Shown here: positions 16,908 through 24,884 of the stretch, piece after piece
Layout: the number at the start of each line of letters is the position of its first letter
Numbering within the stretch: position 1 is the first letter of the stretch
Assembly (NCBI GenBank): GCA_049965615.1
Contig: JBMFWD010000045.1
Location: 1-24,884, forward strand
DNA: 24,884 nt
Direction of reading: 5' to 3'
Origin: Acidobacterium sp049965615
GTDB taxonomy: Bacteria > Acidobacteriota > Terriglobia > Terriglobales > Acidobacteriaceae
The notes under the pieces: model-generated
Database searches by the model: none
Told to the model about the DNA's origin: nothing
Seen by the model: the letters and a program-made list of their open reading frames with translations, nothing else
Translations under genes and position numbers: made by a program

Positions 16908-18068
16908 ATGGGGAATGTAAACGAATTCATCGCTCTGCATCAGGAGCGTTTTGGCGCAAGGCCCGCGCTGTTCCGCGCGCCCGGCAGAGTCAATCTCATC
17001 GGAGAACATACCGACTACGCAGAGGGATTTGTATTCCCCGCCGCAATTAATCTCACCACCACCGTTGCTGTCACTCCAAGAACCGACGGACAAGCGGTCC
17101 TCTATTCAACAAACTTCGAAAAGGAAGCCCGCGTCGATCTCGCCACGCTCCCCAGCCGCGGCAACGGCCAATGGGAAGACTACCTGCTCGGCGTGCTCGC
17201 CATGCTCCAGCAGGCCGGAATCCAGGTTCCAGCCTTTTCCATGAGCATTACAGGCGATGTACCCCTTGGAGCAGGACTCAGTTCCTCGGCCTCCATTGAA
17301 GTCGCAACCGCCCTGGCCTTGCTGCATCTGGCGGGAAAAACCTGGTCCGGACCCGAGATCGCAAAACTCTGCCAGAAAGCCGAAAACCAGTACGTCGGCG
17401 CTCCGGTTGGCATCATGGATCAGTTCGTATCCGCTTGCGGAGCCGAAGACCATGCGCTCCTGCTCGACTGCCGTAGTCTCGAATACCACCTCGCGCCCCT
17501 GCCCCACGAAGTCGAGTTCGTCCTCATCAACACCATGGTCAAACACTCGCATGCCGATGGAGCCTATAAAATTCGACGGGCCGAGGTCGCCGAAGGTACC
17601 GATATCCTTCACCAGCAGAACTCCAACATCCACGCTCTGCGCGATGCGACGCTCGAAGAACTGGAACAGGTCAAAAACAGGGTGGCCGAGAACGTCTATA
17701 AACGCTGCCGCCACATCATCAGCGAAAACAAGCGAACCGTGGAGGCAGCGGCAGCGCTCGATGCAGGGGACCTGAAAACATTCGGCGAACTCCTCGTAGC
17801 AGCGCACGCCAGCTACCGCGACGATTTTGAGGCCAGTTGCCCGGAAGCCGATATTCTCGTGGAACTTGCGCTCAAGCAGCCGGAATGTATCGGCGCCAGG
17901 CTCACCGGAGGCGGTTTCGGCGGGTGCACGCTCAACTTGGTGAGGTCTAAAGATGCGGCGGCTTTCGCCGATGCTCTCAAAGTGGGGTATCGGGAGAAAA
18001 CTTCCATAGATGCAGACATTTACCGCTGTCGGGCATCGGCAGGAGCCCATGCTTTGGACATTCGATGA
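16908..18068 (+). CDS. galK: Galactokinase
   Basis: This 386-residue cytoplasmic GHMP kinase phosphorylates galactose to galactose 1-phosphate with ATP, the entry step of the Leloir pathway. Motif 1 is RAPGRVNLIGEHTDY (23-37), the ATP-binding motif is PLGAGLSSSAS (119-129), the catalytic aspartate sits in GIMDQF (D171) and motif 3 is LTGGGFGGC (332-340). The length equals the family norm. The ATG at 16908 is preceded by GGAAAG. galT and galE are not nearby, so the remaining steps are encoded elsewhere. The PLP decarboxylase 61 bases upstream may share its transcript, although no functional tie is evident. Confidence 0.96.
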   Translation: MGNVNEFIALHQERFGARPALFRAPGRVNLIGEHTDYAEGFVFPAAINLTTTVAVTPRTDGQAVLYSTNFEKEARVDLATLPSRGNGQWEDYLLGVLAMLQQAGIQVPAFSMSITGDVPLGAGLSSSASIEVATALALLHLAGKTWSGPEIAKLCQKAENQYVGAPVGIMDQFVSACGAEDHALLLDCRSLEYHLAPLPHEVEFVLINTMVKHSHADGAYKIRRAEVAEGTDILHQQNSNIHALRDATLEELEQVKNRVAENVYKRCRHIISENKRTVEAAAALDAGDLKTFGELLVAAHASYRDDFEASCPEADILVELALKQPECIGARLTGGGFGGCTLNLVRSKDAAAFADALKVGYREKTSIDADIYRCRASAGAHALDIR

Positions 18069-18305
18069 CATGCAATCCCCTGGGGCAGACGATCCATTCC
18101 ATCTCGAATCCTCAGGTGAGCAATGATAAAAGAGAGAAAGTCACGATTGCATGCAAACCGGTAGACGCTAGCCAGAAACACTGGATGCATCGTGGCCAAA
18201 TATGATCCCTGATGCGGGCGCTGTCCGAAAGCCCGAATAGATGGATAAACGAGCCTGCAGAGAGGGTGTTCTTTACCCCCAGGCCTGAGGAGATTTGCTT
18301 TATCT
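18069..18305. promoter_or_regulatory. Leader of the alpha-glucan phosphorylase gene
   Basis: This 237-base gap has a 10-bp perfect palindrome TTGCATGCAA (18147-18156), which could be an operator. It also has GGAG about 13 bases before the ATG at 18306. No promoter hexamers are convincing. A second GCATGCAA-like partial copy (CATGCAAT) lies at about 18069-18076, overlapping the galK stop. Confidence 0.3.
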
Positions 18306-20075
18306 ATGACTGCGCTGAATCGCCAAATGAGCTCCCCTCTTTCCCGGCTGCCTGAAGAAGGCACCGTTGCTTACTTCTCCATGGAGATTGCGATTCGCCC
18401 GGATATGCCGACCTACAGCGGCGGCCTCGGCGTCCTTGCCGGAGACACTCTGCGGTCGGCCGCAGACCTCGCACTCAATCTGGTCGCCGTAACCCTGCTC
18501 CACCGCAAGGGATACTACCGCCAGCATCTGGATGAGGAAGGGAATCAAACCGAATCCGCGCAGCCCTGGCATCCGGAAGAAAAGCTCGCCGTCGAAGAGC
18601 CGAAAGTCACCATCGCCATCGAGGGTCGTCCCGTGACCATTCGAACCCTTCGATTTGACGTTCATGGCGCCACCGGGCACACCATTCCCATCTACATGCT
18701 CGACACTGATATCGAGGAAAACCACCCCGAGGACAGGAAACTGACCGACCACCTCTACGGCGGTGACGGCGACTATCGCCTCCGCCAGGAAGCGGTCCTC
18801 GGTCTCGGCGGTCCGCGCATCCTCAATGCGCTCGGCTACGATCCGGTCGTCTTCCACATGAATGAAGGCCACGCCGCGCTGCTCACCGTCGCCGCGCTCG
18901 AGCACCGGCTCGGCGGCCGGTCCCTCGATACCGCAACCGAAGACGACTTCAAAGCCGTCAGGGAACGCTGCGTCTTCACGACCCACACTCCGGTCCCAGC
19001 CGGACACGACCGGTTCTCCCGCGAACAGGCCGAGCGTATTCTCGGTATCGAACGGACCAATCTCGTCGAGCGCACAGGCGGCTTCCACGACGGCCTCCTC
19101 AACATGACCTACGTGGCCCTCCGCTTCTCGCGCTTCGTCAATGGCGTCGCCATGCAGCACGGCAAGGTTTCCCGTGCCATGTTCCCCGAGTATCAAATCT
19201 CCGCCATCACCAACGGCATTCACGCCGGCACCTGGACCTCAGACGAAATGAAGGAGATATTCGACCAGCACATGCCGCGCTGGCGCCAGGACAACGTAAC
19301 CCTCCGCTATGCCATCGACATTGACGGCGAGCAGATTCACCAGGCACACATGGCCGCCAAGCGGCGCCTCATCCAGGCCGTGGAAGAACGCAGCGGAATC
19401 CGCCTTGAAGAGAACGTCTTTACCATCGGCTTTGCGCGCCGCGCCGCCACGTACAAGCGTGCCGACCTCTTCTTCCATGACCCCGAACGCCTCGTCCGGC
19501 TCGCCCGCGACCACGGCGGCTTGCAGGTCCTTTACAGCGGAAAAGCCCATCCGGCCGACCAGCCTGGAAAGGCAAAAATCAAGCGCGTTATCGAACTGGC
19601 CCGCGAGCTCGACTCGGATACGCTCAAGATCGTCTACCTCGAAAACTACAACTGGGAGCTCGGCGCGCTCCTCACCCAGGGCGTGGACCTCTGGCTCAAC
19701 ACCCCCAAGCGCCCCTACGAAGCCTCCGGCACCAGTGGCATGAAGGCCGCCATCAACGGCGTCCCCAGCCTCAGCATCCTCGACGGCTGGTGGATCGAGG
19801 GCTGGATCGAAGGCGTCACCGGTTGGGCCATTGAAGATCGCGAAGACGAAGGCGGCGAGGCCGCATCGCTCTACGAGCACCTCGAACAGGTCATCCTGCC
19901 CACCTACTACAAGGATCACGAGCGCTGGCACCGCATCATGCGCTCGGCCATCGCGCTCAACGGTTCCTTCTTCAACACCCAGCGCATGATCGAACAGTAC
20001 CTGCTCAACGCCTACTTCCCCGAGCAGCTCGTGGACATCTCAGACGAGTCCTTGGAGCCCGTCCTGACCCACTAG
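18306..20075 (+). CDS. glgP: Alpha-glucan (glycogen) phosphorylase, short type
   Basis: This 589-residue GT35 enzyme releases glucose 1-phosphate from glycogen or maltodextrin using phosphate and PLP. It is of the shorter alpha-glucan phosphorylase subfamily found in many bacteria and archaea, which lacks the large insertions of the 800-residue type. Signs are VAYFSMEIAIRPDMPTYSGG (21-40) near the N-terminus, GFARRAATYKRADL (375-388) and VLYSGKAHPAD (408-418). The PLP lysine lies in YEASGTSGMKAAING (K480). The start at 18306 is the first ATG after a GGAG; a second ATG at 18327 is possible. The product feeds glycolysis with galactose from the galK step, so this is a sugar-use neighbourhood. 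A terminator follows. Confidence 0.93.
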   Translation: MTALNRQMSSPLSRLPEEGTVAYFSMEIAIRPDMPTYSGGLGVLAGDTLRSAADLALNLVAVTLLHRKGYYRQHLDEEGNQTESAQPWHPEEKLAVEEPKVTIAIEGRPVTIRTLRFDVHGATGHTIPIYMLDTDIEENHPEDRKLTDHLYGGDGDYRLRQEAVLGLGGPRILNALGYDPVVFHMNEGHAALLTVAALEHRLGGRSLDTATEDDFKAVRERCVFTTHTPVPAGHDRFSREQAERILGIERTNLVERTGGFHDGLLNMTYVALRFSRFVNGVAMQHGKVSRAMFPEYQISAITNGIHAGTWTSDEMKEIFDQHMPRWRQDNVTLRYAIDIDGEQIHQAHMAAKRRLIQAVEERSGIRLEENVFTIGFARRAATYKRADLFFHDPERLVRLARDHGGLQVLYSGKAHPADQPGKAKIKRVIELARELDSDTLKIVYLENYNWELGALLTQGVDLWLNTPKRPYEASGTSGMKAAINGVPSLSILDGWWIEGWIEGVTGWAIEDREDEGGEAASLYEHLEQVILPTYYKDHERWHRIMRSAIALNGSFFNTQRMIEQYLLNAYFPEQLVDISDESLEPVLTH

Positions 20076-20101
20076 AGCAACCTCAACCACAACGAAAAGC
20101 G

Positions 20102-20136
20102 AAACCCCGGCATCCTCAACATGCCGGGGTTTTCCT
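20102..20136. terminator. Terminator after glgP, between convergent genes
   Basis: A 12-bp perfect stem, AAACCCCGGCAT (20102-20113) with ATGCCGGGGTTT (20121-20132), encloses a 7-base loop and is followed by TTCCTTT. It ends glgP and may also serve the convergent minus-strand gene. Confidence 0.85.
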
Positions 20137-20155
20137 TTATGCAATGCTCACCAAC

Positions 20156-21577
20156 CTACTGCTGCCCCGTGTAAAACACTTCCTGCGCCTGGCCATTCTG
20201 CACGCTGAACAAAGCAAATTCGCGGCTCCTGCGCCGGATCACATCGAAGAGCAAATCCGCACGACCACTGCCCGTAGCATCCACCGCATCCACCAGCTTC
20301 AGGCGAGGCTCATAATCCAGCAGCTGCGCCGGTGTAATGCTCTTGTAAAGCGGAATGATCCCACCCGCGAAATCCGGCTGTGCGATCAGCGTGATGTAGG
20401 TCGTCGACTCTTCCGGCGCGCTCGTCCGCGCCGAAAACACATACACAGGCCCGGAGCCAAAATCCAATTCAAAAGCATGAAACTGCTCATCGGTCAGCGT
20501 CACCGGCTGCGGAGCGGCCACCGGCGAAGACTTCTCCGCGCGCCCCCGATGCCTTTTCACCTGCGCAGCCTTGCCCTCCGCCTTAGTTTCCGTGTTGGTG
20601 GAATCACTCGGCTTGGCCGTCGTCAGGTACTGCAACGCCAGCGCCTCCACTTTCTTGAGCGCCGCAGCCTTGTCGCCCGGACTCGACCACTCCCATGCGT
20701 ACGAATGGTCCGTCGTACCATCCACATCCGAAATCGCAACCATCTCATGCACCTCCGGCGGATGACCGGTCAGAGCATCCTGCTTCAACTGGGTCACGGG
20801 ACTCGCGGCATGCGTGTTGTAGCCCAGAATCGGCCGCCCGCTCGGCGGTGCCGCCTGCGAGCCAAGCTGCTGCGCCTCGGTGCGCCGATGCAGCGTCGGC
20901 GGAGCTGTCTGCGAGTTTGCCTCAGGCTGATGAAGAACAGGCCGGCCCTCCTCAGAGGGTGTGGTCGCACTCGCATCCGAAGGCCCCGGAGTCAACTCCG
21001 GACGATTCTCAAGCGTAGGCCTGCCTGATTCCGCACCCGAACCCTCGCGAACCGGCCCGCCTTTGCTCGCCTCGGCTTTGCCACCCGCCACACCCGTGCT
21101 GGCCGGAGGCTTATAGGCAAAATGCGGCTTGTCCGATTCGAACTTGGCCTTCGCCGTGAGACTCGCCGGTAACTTGAATTTCGGCCCGGCCGGCGGATTC
21201 GGCAGATACTTGCCCAGCCCGATCCATCCGTCGCCAACCTGCTCGGCTTGCATCACCTCCACCTGACCCACTCCGTTGCCGTCCTGCATCAGCTCATACA
21301 GCGTTCCCGCCTTCACAGAAAGCGGCGTCGGATCGGCAAGATAAAGACTGCCCGGCTGAAACTGCGTCCCATCCCAGATGGCCACCGGCACCAGCCGGCT
21401 CCGGGTAGGCTTCTGATAGCTGCCCAGGTACTCATAGACCGCCAGAGACCGCAAATGCGTCGAAGAACCGGATGAGGACACATCCTGCGCCACGGCAACA
21501 GAAATCGCGCCTGTTGCGATAAGAGCAAACAGCAGCGCGCGCCCAATGTGACATCGTGAATGGGTGGACCGTGACAT
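20156..21577 (-). CDS. Secreted Pro-rich protein with FG-GAP-like C-terminus
   Basis: This 473-residue product starts with a signal peptide (MSRSTHSRCHIGRALLFALI and on, cleavage after about A30). After a compact N-terminal part (about 35-150) comes a Pro/Ser/Gly-rich, probably disordered stretch (about 150-290). A folded-looking C-terminal part (about 290-473) includes FELDFGSGPVYVFSART and VDAVDATGSGRADLLFDVI. The latter resembles the Ca-binding repeat of FG-GAP/VCBS beta-propeller proteins, but only one such repeat is seen. No enzyme family is recognised. The start at 21577 is chosen for the signal peptide; the ribosome-binding site is weak and a longer frame reaches 21670. It is divergent from bcp and convergent with glgP. 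Confidence 0.72.
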   Translation of the reverse strand: MSRSTHSRCHIGRALLFALIATGAISVAVAQDVSSSGSSTHLRSLAVYEYLGSYQKPTRSRLVPVAIWDGTQFQPGSLYLADPTPLSVKAGTLYELMQDGNGVGQVEVMQAEQVGDGWIGLGKYLPNPPAGPKFKLPASLTAKAKFESDKPHFAYKPPASTGVAGGKAEASKGGPVREGSGAESGRPTLENRPELTPGPSDASATTPSEEGRPVLHQPEANSQTAPPTLHRRTEAQQLGSQAAPPSGRPILGYNTHAASPVTQLKQDALTGHPPEVHEMVAISDVDGTTDHSYAWEWSSPGDKAAALKKVEALALQYLTTAKPSDSTNTETKAEGKAAQVKRHRGRAEKSSPVAAPQPVTLTDEQFHAFELDFGSGPVYVFSARTSAPEESTTYITLIAQPDFAGGIIPLYKSITPAQLLDYEPRLKLVDAVDATGSGRADLLFDVIRRRSREFALFSVQNGQAQEVFYTGQQ

Positions 21578-21653
21578 CCTGATACCAGCTAAGAAACAAT
21601 CTACTAGCAATAGGATTCTCTCGCGCATAGCGGGTTTGAGGAGAAGAAATTCC

Positions 21654-22118
21654 ATGGAGATCAATGACAAGGTTGCCGACTTTGTTCTGCAGGATGAAGA
21701 AGGCCAGACAGTCCGCTTAAAAGACTACGCCGGAACACCGGTCGTGCTGTTTTTCTACCCCCGCGCCGACACTCCGGGCTGCACCATCGAGGCCTGCGGC
21801 TTCCGCGACCACTTCAAGAAGCTTCAGAAAGCTGGCGTCGTTGTCCTCGGCATCTCGCGCGACACCGTCAAAGCACAGAAGAAATTCAAGGAAAAGTACG
21901 ACCTGCCCTACACCCTCCTCGCCGACCCAGACGAAGTCGTCTGCAACCAATTTGGCGTTATGAAAGAAAAAAACATGTATGGCAAGAAAGTCCGCGGCAT
22001 CGAGCGGACGACCTTCGTCATCGGCCCCGACCAGAAGCTGCTCAAAATCTTCCCCAAGGTAAAGCCGGAAGGCCATGCCGAAGAGGTTCTGGCCGCCCTC
22101 AAAGAACTCAAGAAGTAA
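21654..22118 (+). CDS. bcp: Peroxiredoxin, Bcp/PrxQ type
   Basis: This 154-residue cytoplasmic thiol peroxidase reduces hydrogen peroxide and organic hydroperoxides using thioredoxin. The AhpC/TSA fold shows VLFFYPRADTPGCTIEACGF. The peroxidatic cysteine is C43 and the resolving cysteine C48, spaced as in E. coli Bcp, so it is an atypical two-Cys enzyme. Further landmarks are GISRDTVKAQKKFKEKY and a TTFVIGPDQKL strand. The ATG at 21654 has GAGGAG about 10 bases upstream, whereas the frame's extension upstream overlaps the divergent gene's start. The length is typical. Confidence 0.95.
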   Translation: MEINDKVADFVLQDEEGQTVRLKDYAGTPVVLFFYPRADTPGCTIEACGFRDHFKKLQKAGVVVLGISRDTVKAQKKFKEKYDLPYTLLADPDEVVCNQFGVMKEKNMYGKKVRGIERTTFVIGPDQKLLKIFPKVKPEGHAEEVLAALKELKK

Positions 22119-22129
22119 AGCCGAACCGC

Positions 22130-22163
22130 GGGGCTTGCCGCCGGCACTTTGACGGCAAGTCCC
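22130..22163 (+). terminator. Possible hairpin terminator after bcp
   Basis: GGGGCTTGCCG (22130-22140) pairs with CGGCAAGTCCC (22153-22163), an 11-bp stem with one G-T wobble around a 12-base loop. No T-tract follows, so it may be a weak terminator or an mRNA-end stabiliser. Confidence 0.4.
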
Positions 22164-22219
22164 GGATAGCCCTTACCCGCCAATCCGCGTACCCTTGCAA
22201 TCGTCAGGAGATTGCACCC

Positions 22220-23347
22220 ATGCCAGCGGCCTCTACCGCCCCTCCAGTTCCGGTCTCACCCCCCAATGTCCAGCCAGACCGCGCCTGGGCAGCGGTACTC
22301 GCCCGCGACCCCGCTATCCGCCACTTCGTCTACGCGGTCACCTCCACCGGCATCTTCTGCCGCTGCGGATGCCCCAGCCGCACCCCGGCCCGCGACAACG
22401 TCCTCTTTTTTGCCACCCCGGCAGCCGCCCGCGCAGCAGGCTTCCGCCCCTGCAAACGCTGCCAGCCTGAGGACCCTCCCTCCGACGCGCGCCTCGCCCA
22501 GACCATGGCCGCGTTCCTCAATCAGAGCCGCGACCGCCATGTATCCCTCGCCGAACTCGGCCACCTCATCCGCCTTAGCCCCTTCACCGCCCAGCGCATC
22601 TTCCGCCGCACCGTCGGCCTCACACCCGCGCAATACCAGCGTCAGGCTCGCGCCGCCGCCCTGCGCGCCGAACTCCAATCGGGCTCAAAAAGCACCACCG
22701 ACTCTCTCTACACCGCCGGATACTCCGCCTCCAGCCGCGCCTACGAGTCCGCGCCATCCAACCTCGGCATGTCACCAGGAGACTACCGCCGCAAAGGCCG
22801 CAATCAGACCATCCGTTACTCTACAGGGCCGTCACCTCTGGGAATGCTCCTCATCGCCCGCACCGATCGCGGCTTCTGCGCCGTCGCCCTCGGCGACCAT
22901 CCGGATCCCCTCATCGACGACCTTCGCCAGCGCTTCCCGGCAGCCACTCTCATGGAAGACCCCGGCCTCGCCCCACAAATCGCCGCGATCGCCACAGCCT
23001 GCCGCGAAAACCCCTCCAGCCTCGTCGATCTTCCCCTCGACCTCCGCGCCACCGCCTTCCAGATGCGCGTCTGGGAAGCCCTCCGCCGCATCCCCGCTGG
23101 CCAGACCCGCTCCTACGCCGAGCTCGCCCGGGCCATCCACCAACCAACAGCCGTCCGCGCCGTAGCCCGCGCCTGCGCCTCCAATCCCGCGGCACTGCTC
23201 ATCCCCTGCCACCGCGTCATCGGCAGCGACGACAAGCTCACCGGCTATCGATGGGGCATCCACCGCAAAAAGCAGTTACTCGCTCTCGAATCAGCTTCCC
23301 CGGACCTCGACGAGCCCAATCCCGGCCCTGGTGCAAATATCTGGTGA
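22220..23347 (+). CDS. ada: Ada-type bifunctional alkylation-repair protein and regulator
   Basis: This 375-residue three-domain protein repairs alkylated DNA by irreversible methyl transfer and activates its own regulon. The N-terminal zinc domain (about 20-85) takes methyl groups from phosphotriesters. Its ligand cysteines are C47, C51, C78 and C81 (GIFCRCGC and FRPCKRC). An AraC-type helix-turn-helix region spans about 95-195 (LSPFTAQRIFRRTVGLTP and LGMSPGDYR). The C-terminal MGMT domain has the acceptor cysteine C330 in LLIPCHRVIG. An extra cysteine, C49, sits between the first two ligands where proline is usual. AGGAG lies 9 bases before the ATG at 22220. This is a methyl-damage response protein, probably self-induced. 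Confidence 0.95.
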   Translation: MPAASTAPPVPVSPPNVQPDRAWAAVLARDPAIRHFVYAVTSTGIFCRCGCPSRTPARDNVLFFATPAAARAAGFRPCKRCQPEDPPSDARLAQTMAAFLNQSRDRHVSLAELGHLIRLSPFTAQRIFRRTVGLTPAQYQRQARAAALRAELQSGSKSTTDSLYTAGYSASSRAYESAPSNLGMSPGDYRRKGRNQTIRYSTGPSPLGMLLIARTDRGFCAVALGDHPDPLIDDLRQRFPAATLMEDPGLAPQIAAIATACRENPSSLVDLPLDLRATAFQMRVWEALRRIPAGQTRSYAELARAIHQPTAVRAVARACASNPAALLIPCHRVIGSDDKLTGYRWGIHRKKQLLALESASPDLDEPNPGPGANIW

Positions 23348-23574
23348 ATTCCTCTCGGAACGGCCAAGTTGCACCAATTCCTCGTAAAATCCGGCATCTC
23401 AGTCTGAATTTTCGTCAAAATCAGACCCCGAAATCCTCTACTCACCGCACAAAACGGTCCCATTCGCTGCTTTCTGCTGCGATGCCCCGCACCTCGAATG
23501 GTATCGTCACTATGGAAGGAAATTGACTGCGCGAGCCATCCCCATCCTGGTCTGCGTGTCTAAAATAGGAACTT

Positions 23575-24852
23575 ATGGCAACTACATCTATCGCAACTCC
23601 GCATCACGTTAAAGATCTGGCGCTGGCCGACCAGGGACGCAAGCGCATCGAATGGGCGAATCAGTCCATGCCCGTGCTCCAGAGCATTCGCAAGGACTTC
23701 ATCAAGAACCAGCCTCTCAAGGGTCTCCGCGTTGCGGCATGCCTCCACGTCACCACCGAGACGGCCAATCTGATGATCACCCTCCGCGACGGCGGAGCCG
23801 ACGTCGCCCTCTGCGCCTCCAACCCGCTCTCCACGCAGGACGACGTAGCCGCCTCGCTGGCCCGTGACTTCAACATCCAGACCTACTCCATCAAGGGCGA
23901 GGATAACGACACCTATTACCAGCACATCATGTCGGCCATCGACCACAAGCCGCACATCACCATGGACGACGGCTGCGATCTGGTCACCATCCTCCACACC
24001 AAGCGCCGCGACGCTCTCGAAGGTGTCATCGGTGGCACCGAGGAAACCACCACCGGCGTCATCCGCCTCCACGCCATGGCCAAGGAAGGCGTCCTCACCT
24101 TCCCCGTAGTTGCTGTCAATGACGCGCTTACCAAGCACATGTTTGACAACCGCTACGGCACTGGCCAGTCGACCATCGACGGCATCATCCGCAGCACCAA
24201 CACCCTCATCGCGGGCTCCAAGTTCGTCGTTGCCGGCTACGGCTGGTGCGGACGCGGTCTCGCCATGCGCGCTCGCGGCATGGGCGCCAACGTCATCGTC
24301 ACGGAAGTCGATCCCACCCGCGCCCTCGAGGCCGTCATGGATGGATTCCGCGTCATGACCATGGTCGAAGCCGCCAAGATCGGCGACATCTTCTGCACCG
24401 TCACCGGCGACAAGGGCGTCATCCGTCAGGAGCACTTTGATGTCATGAGAAACGGAGCCATCGTCTGCAACTCCGGCCACTTCAACGTCGAAATCGACAT
24501 CCCCGCGCTCGAGAAAATGTCCTCCTCCAAGCGCCAGACCCGCGAGTTCGTCGACGAGTACAACCTCCGCGACGGCCGCAAGGTCTACCTCCTCGGCGAA
24601 GGTCGCCTCATCAATCTGGCCGCAGCCGAAGGTCACCCCGCCTCTGTAATGGACATGAGCTTCGCCAACCAGGCGCTCTCCGCGGAGTTTCTGGTCAAGA
24701 ACCATGCCAGCCTCGAAAAGAAGGTCTACTCCGTTCCGCAGGAACTCGATAAGCGCGTCGCACGCCTCAAGCTCGAAACCATGGGCATCGGCATCGACCG
24801 CCTCACCCCCGAGCAGGAAGAGTACCTCGCCAGCTGGAGCGAAGGTACATAG
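23575..24852 (+). CDS. ahcY: Adenosylhomocysteinase
   Basis: This 425-residue NAD-dependent enzyme hydrolyses S-adenosylhomocysteine to adenosine and homocysteine, relieving product inhibition of methyltransferases. Landmarks are LHVTTETANLMITL (57-70), EETTTGVIRLHAM (157-169), VAVNDALTKHMFDNRYGTGQ (180-199) with the conserved Lys-Asp pair, and the NAD-binding Rossmann glycines in VAGYGWCGRGLA (219-230). The end is DRLTPEQEEYLASWSEGT rather than the usual Tyr-ending C-terminus, so it belongs to a shorter, archaeal/acidobacterial-looking branch; this is inference. GGA lies just ahead of the ATG at 23575. No SAH riboswitch was recognised in the 230-base leader. It follows ada on the same strand. 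Confidence 0.95.
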   Translation: MATTSIATPHHVKDLALADQGRKRIEWANQSMPVLQSIRKDFIKNQPLKGLRVAACLHVTTETANLMITLRDGGADVALCASNPLSTQDDVAASLARDFNIQTYSIKGEDNDTYYQHIMSAIDHKPHITMDDGCDLVTILHTKRRDALEGVIGGTEETTTGVIRLHAMAKEGVLTFPVVAVNDALTKHMFDNRYGTGQSTIDGIIRSTNTLIAGSKFVVAGYGWCGRGLAMRARGMGANVIVTEVDPTRALEAVMDGFRVMTMVEAAKIGDIFCTVTGDKGVIRQEHFDVMRNGAIVCNSGHFNVEIDIPALEKMSSSKRQTREFVDEYNLRDGRKVYLLGEGRLINLAAAEGHPASVMDMSFANQALSAEFLVKNHASLEKKVYSVPQELDKRVARLKLETMGIGIDRLTPEQEEYLASWSEGT

Positions 24853-24884
24853 GACTGGCCGTCCAGGCAATCGCGGCTTCGCCG

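Noticed and set aside
23348..23574. SAH riboswitch ahead of ahcY
   Set aside because: The expected conserved core of the motif was not found in the 227-base leader. TTGACT (23523) and TAAAAT (23561) are also about 32 bases apart, too far for one promoter.
23560..24870. A 436-codon antisense frame spanning the whole ahcY gene
   Set aside because: It mirrors ahcY codon by codon, a usual shadow of high-GC third-position bias. Its product shows no recognisable family, while ahcY is unmistakable.

Overview
The window is a GC-rich bacterial chromosome segment, densely coded on both strands. The mix of genes points to an acidobacterium of the Terriglobales type: a secreted M13 peptidase, a short-form alpha-glucan phosphorylase, large secreted Pro/Gly-rich proteins, a class-III aminotransferase of the GABA/ornithine type, and the remnant of an insertion sequence with a palindromic tail. 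This is an inference from gene content and style; there is no rRNA or tRNA here to confirm it. No CRISPR array, prophage or tRNA was seen.

Layout. 1-256: the right end of an insertion sequence, with the transposase C-terminus, an imperfect palindrome and a doubled terminal motif. 321-542: a small two-TM protein. 620-2910, minus strand: a PLP aminotransferase and a small secreted protein, separated by about 455 bases without a clear gene. 3037-6498: two closely related EamA/YedA-type exporters on the plus strand flank a minus-strand Kef-type cation/proton antiporter gene, which is interrupted by an in-frame TGA at codon 43. 6699-8174, minus: cysS. 8446-10997, plus: a regulatory cluster of an ECF-like sigma factor, a small membrane protein overlapping it by ATGA, a membrane protein with a double zinc ribbon, and a LytTR response regulator. 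11222-12322: a secreted FecR-domain protein with an aromatic and then Gly-rich tail.

12418-14526, minus: an M13 zinc metallopeptidase, with a 19-bp bidirectional terminator between it and the FecR gene. 14947-15147, minus: a cold-shock protein. 15464-20075, plus: a group II PLP decarboxylase, galactokinase and alpha-glucan phosphorylase, the last two serving sugar and storage-glucan use. 20156-21577, minus: a secreted Pro-rich protein with an FG-GAP-like end. 21654-24852, plus: Bcp peroxiredoxin, a three-domain Ada alkylation-repair protein and adenosylhomocysteinase.

Most genes are ordinary housekeeping or accessory genes. The observations most worth a second look are the nonsense-interrupted antiporter between duplicated transporters, the palindrome embedded in the transposase coding tail, and the sigma/LytTR/FecR neighbourhood. 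I found no convincing new multi-gene system.
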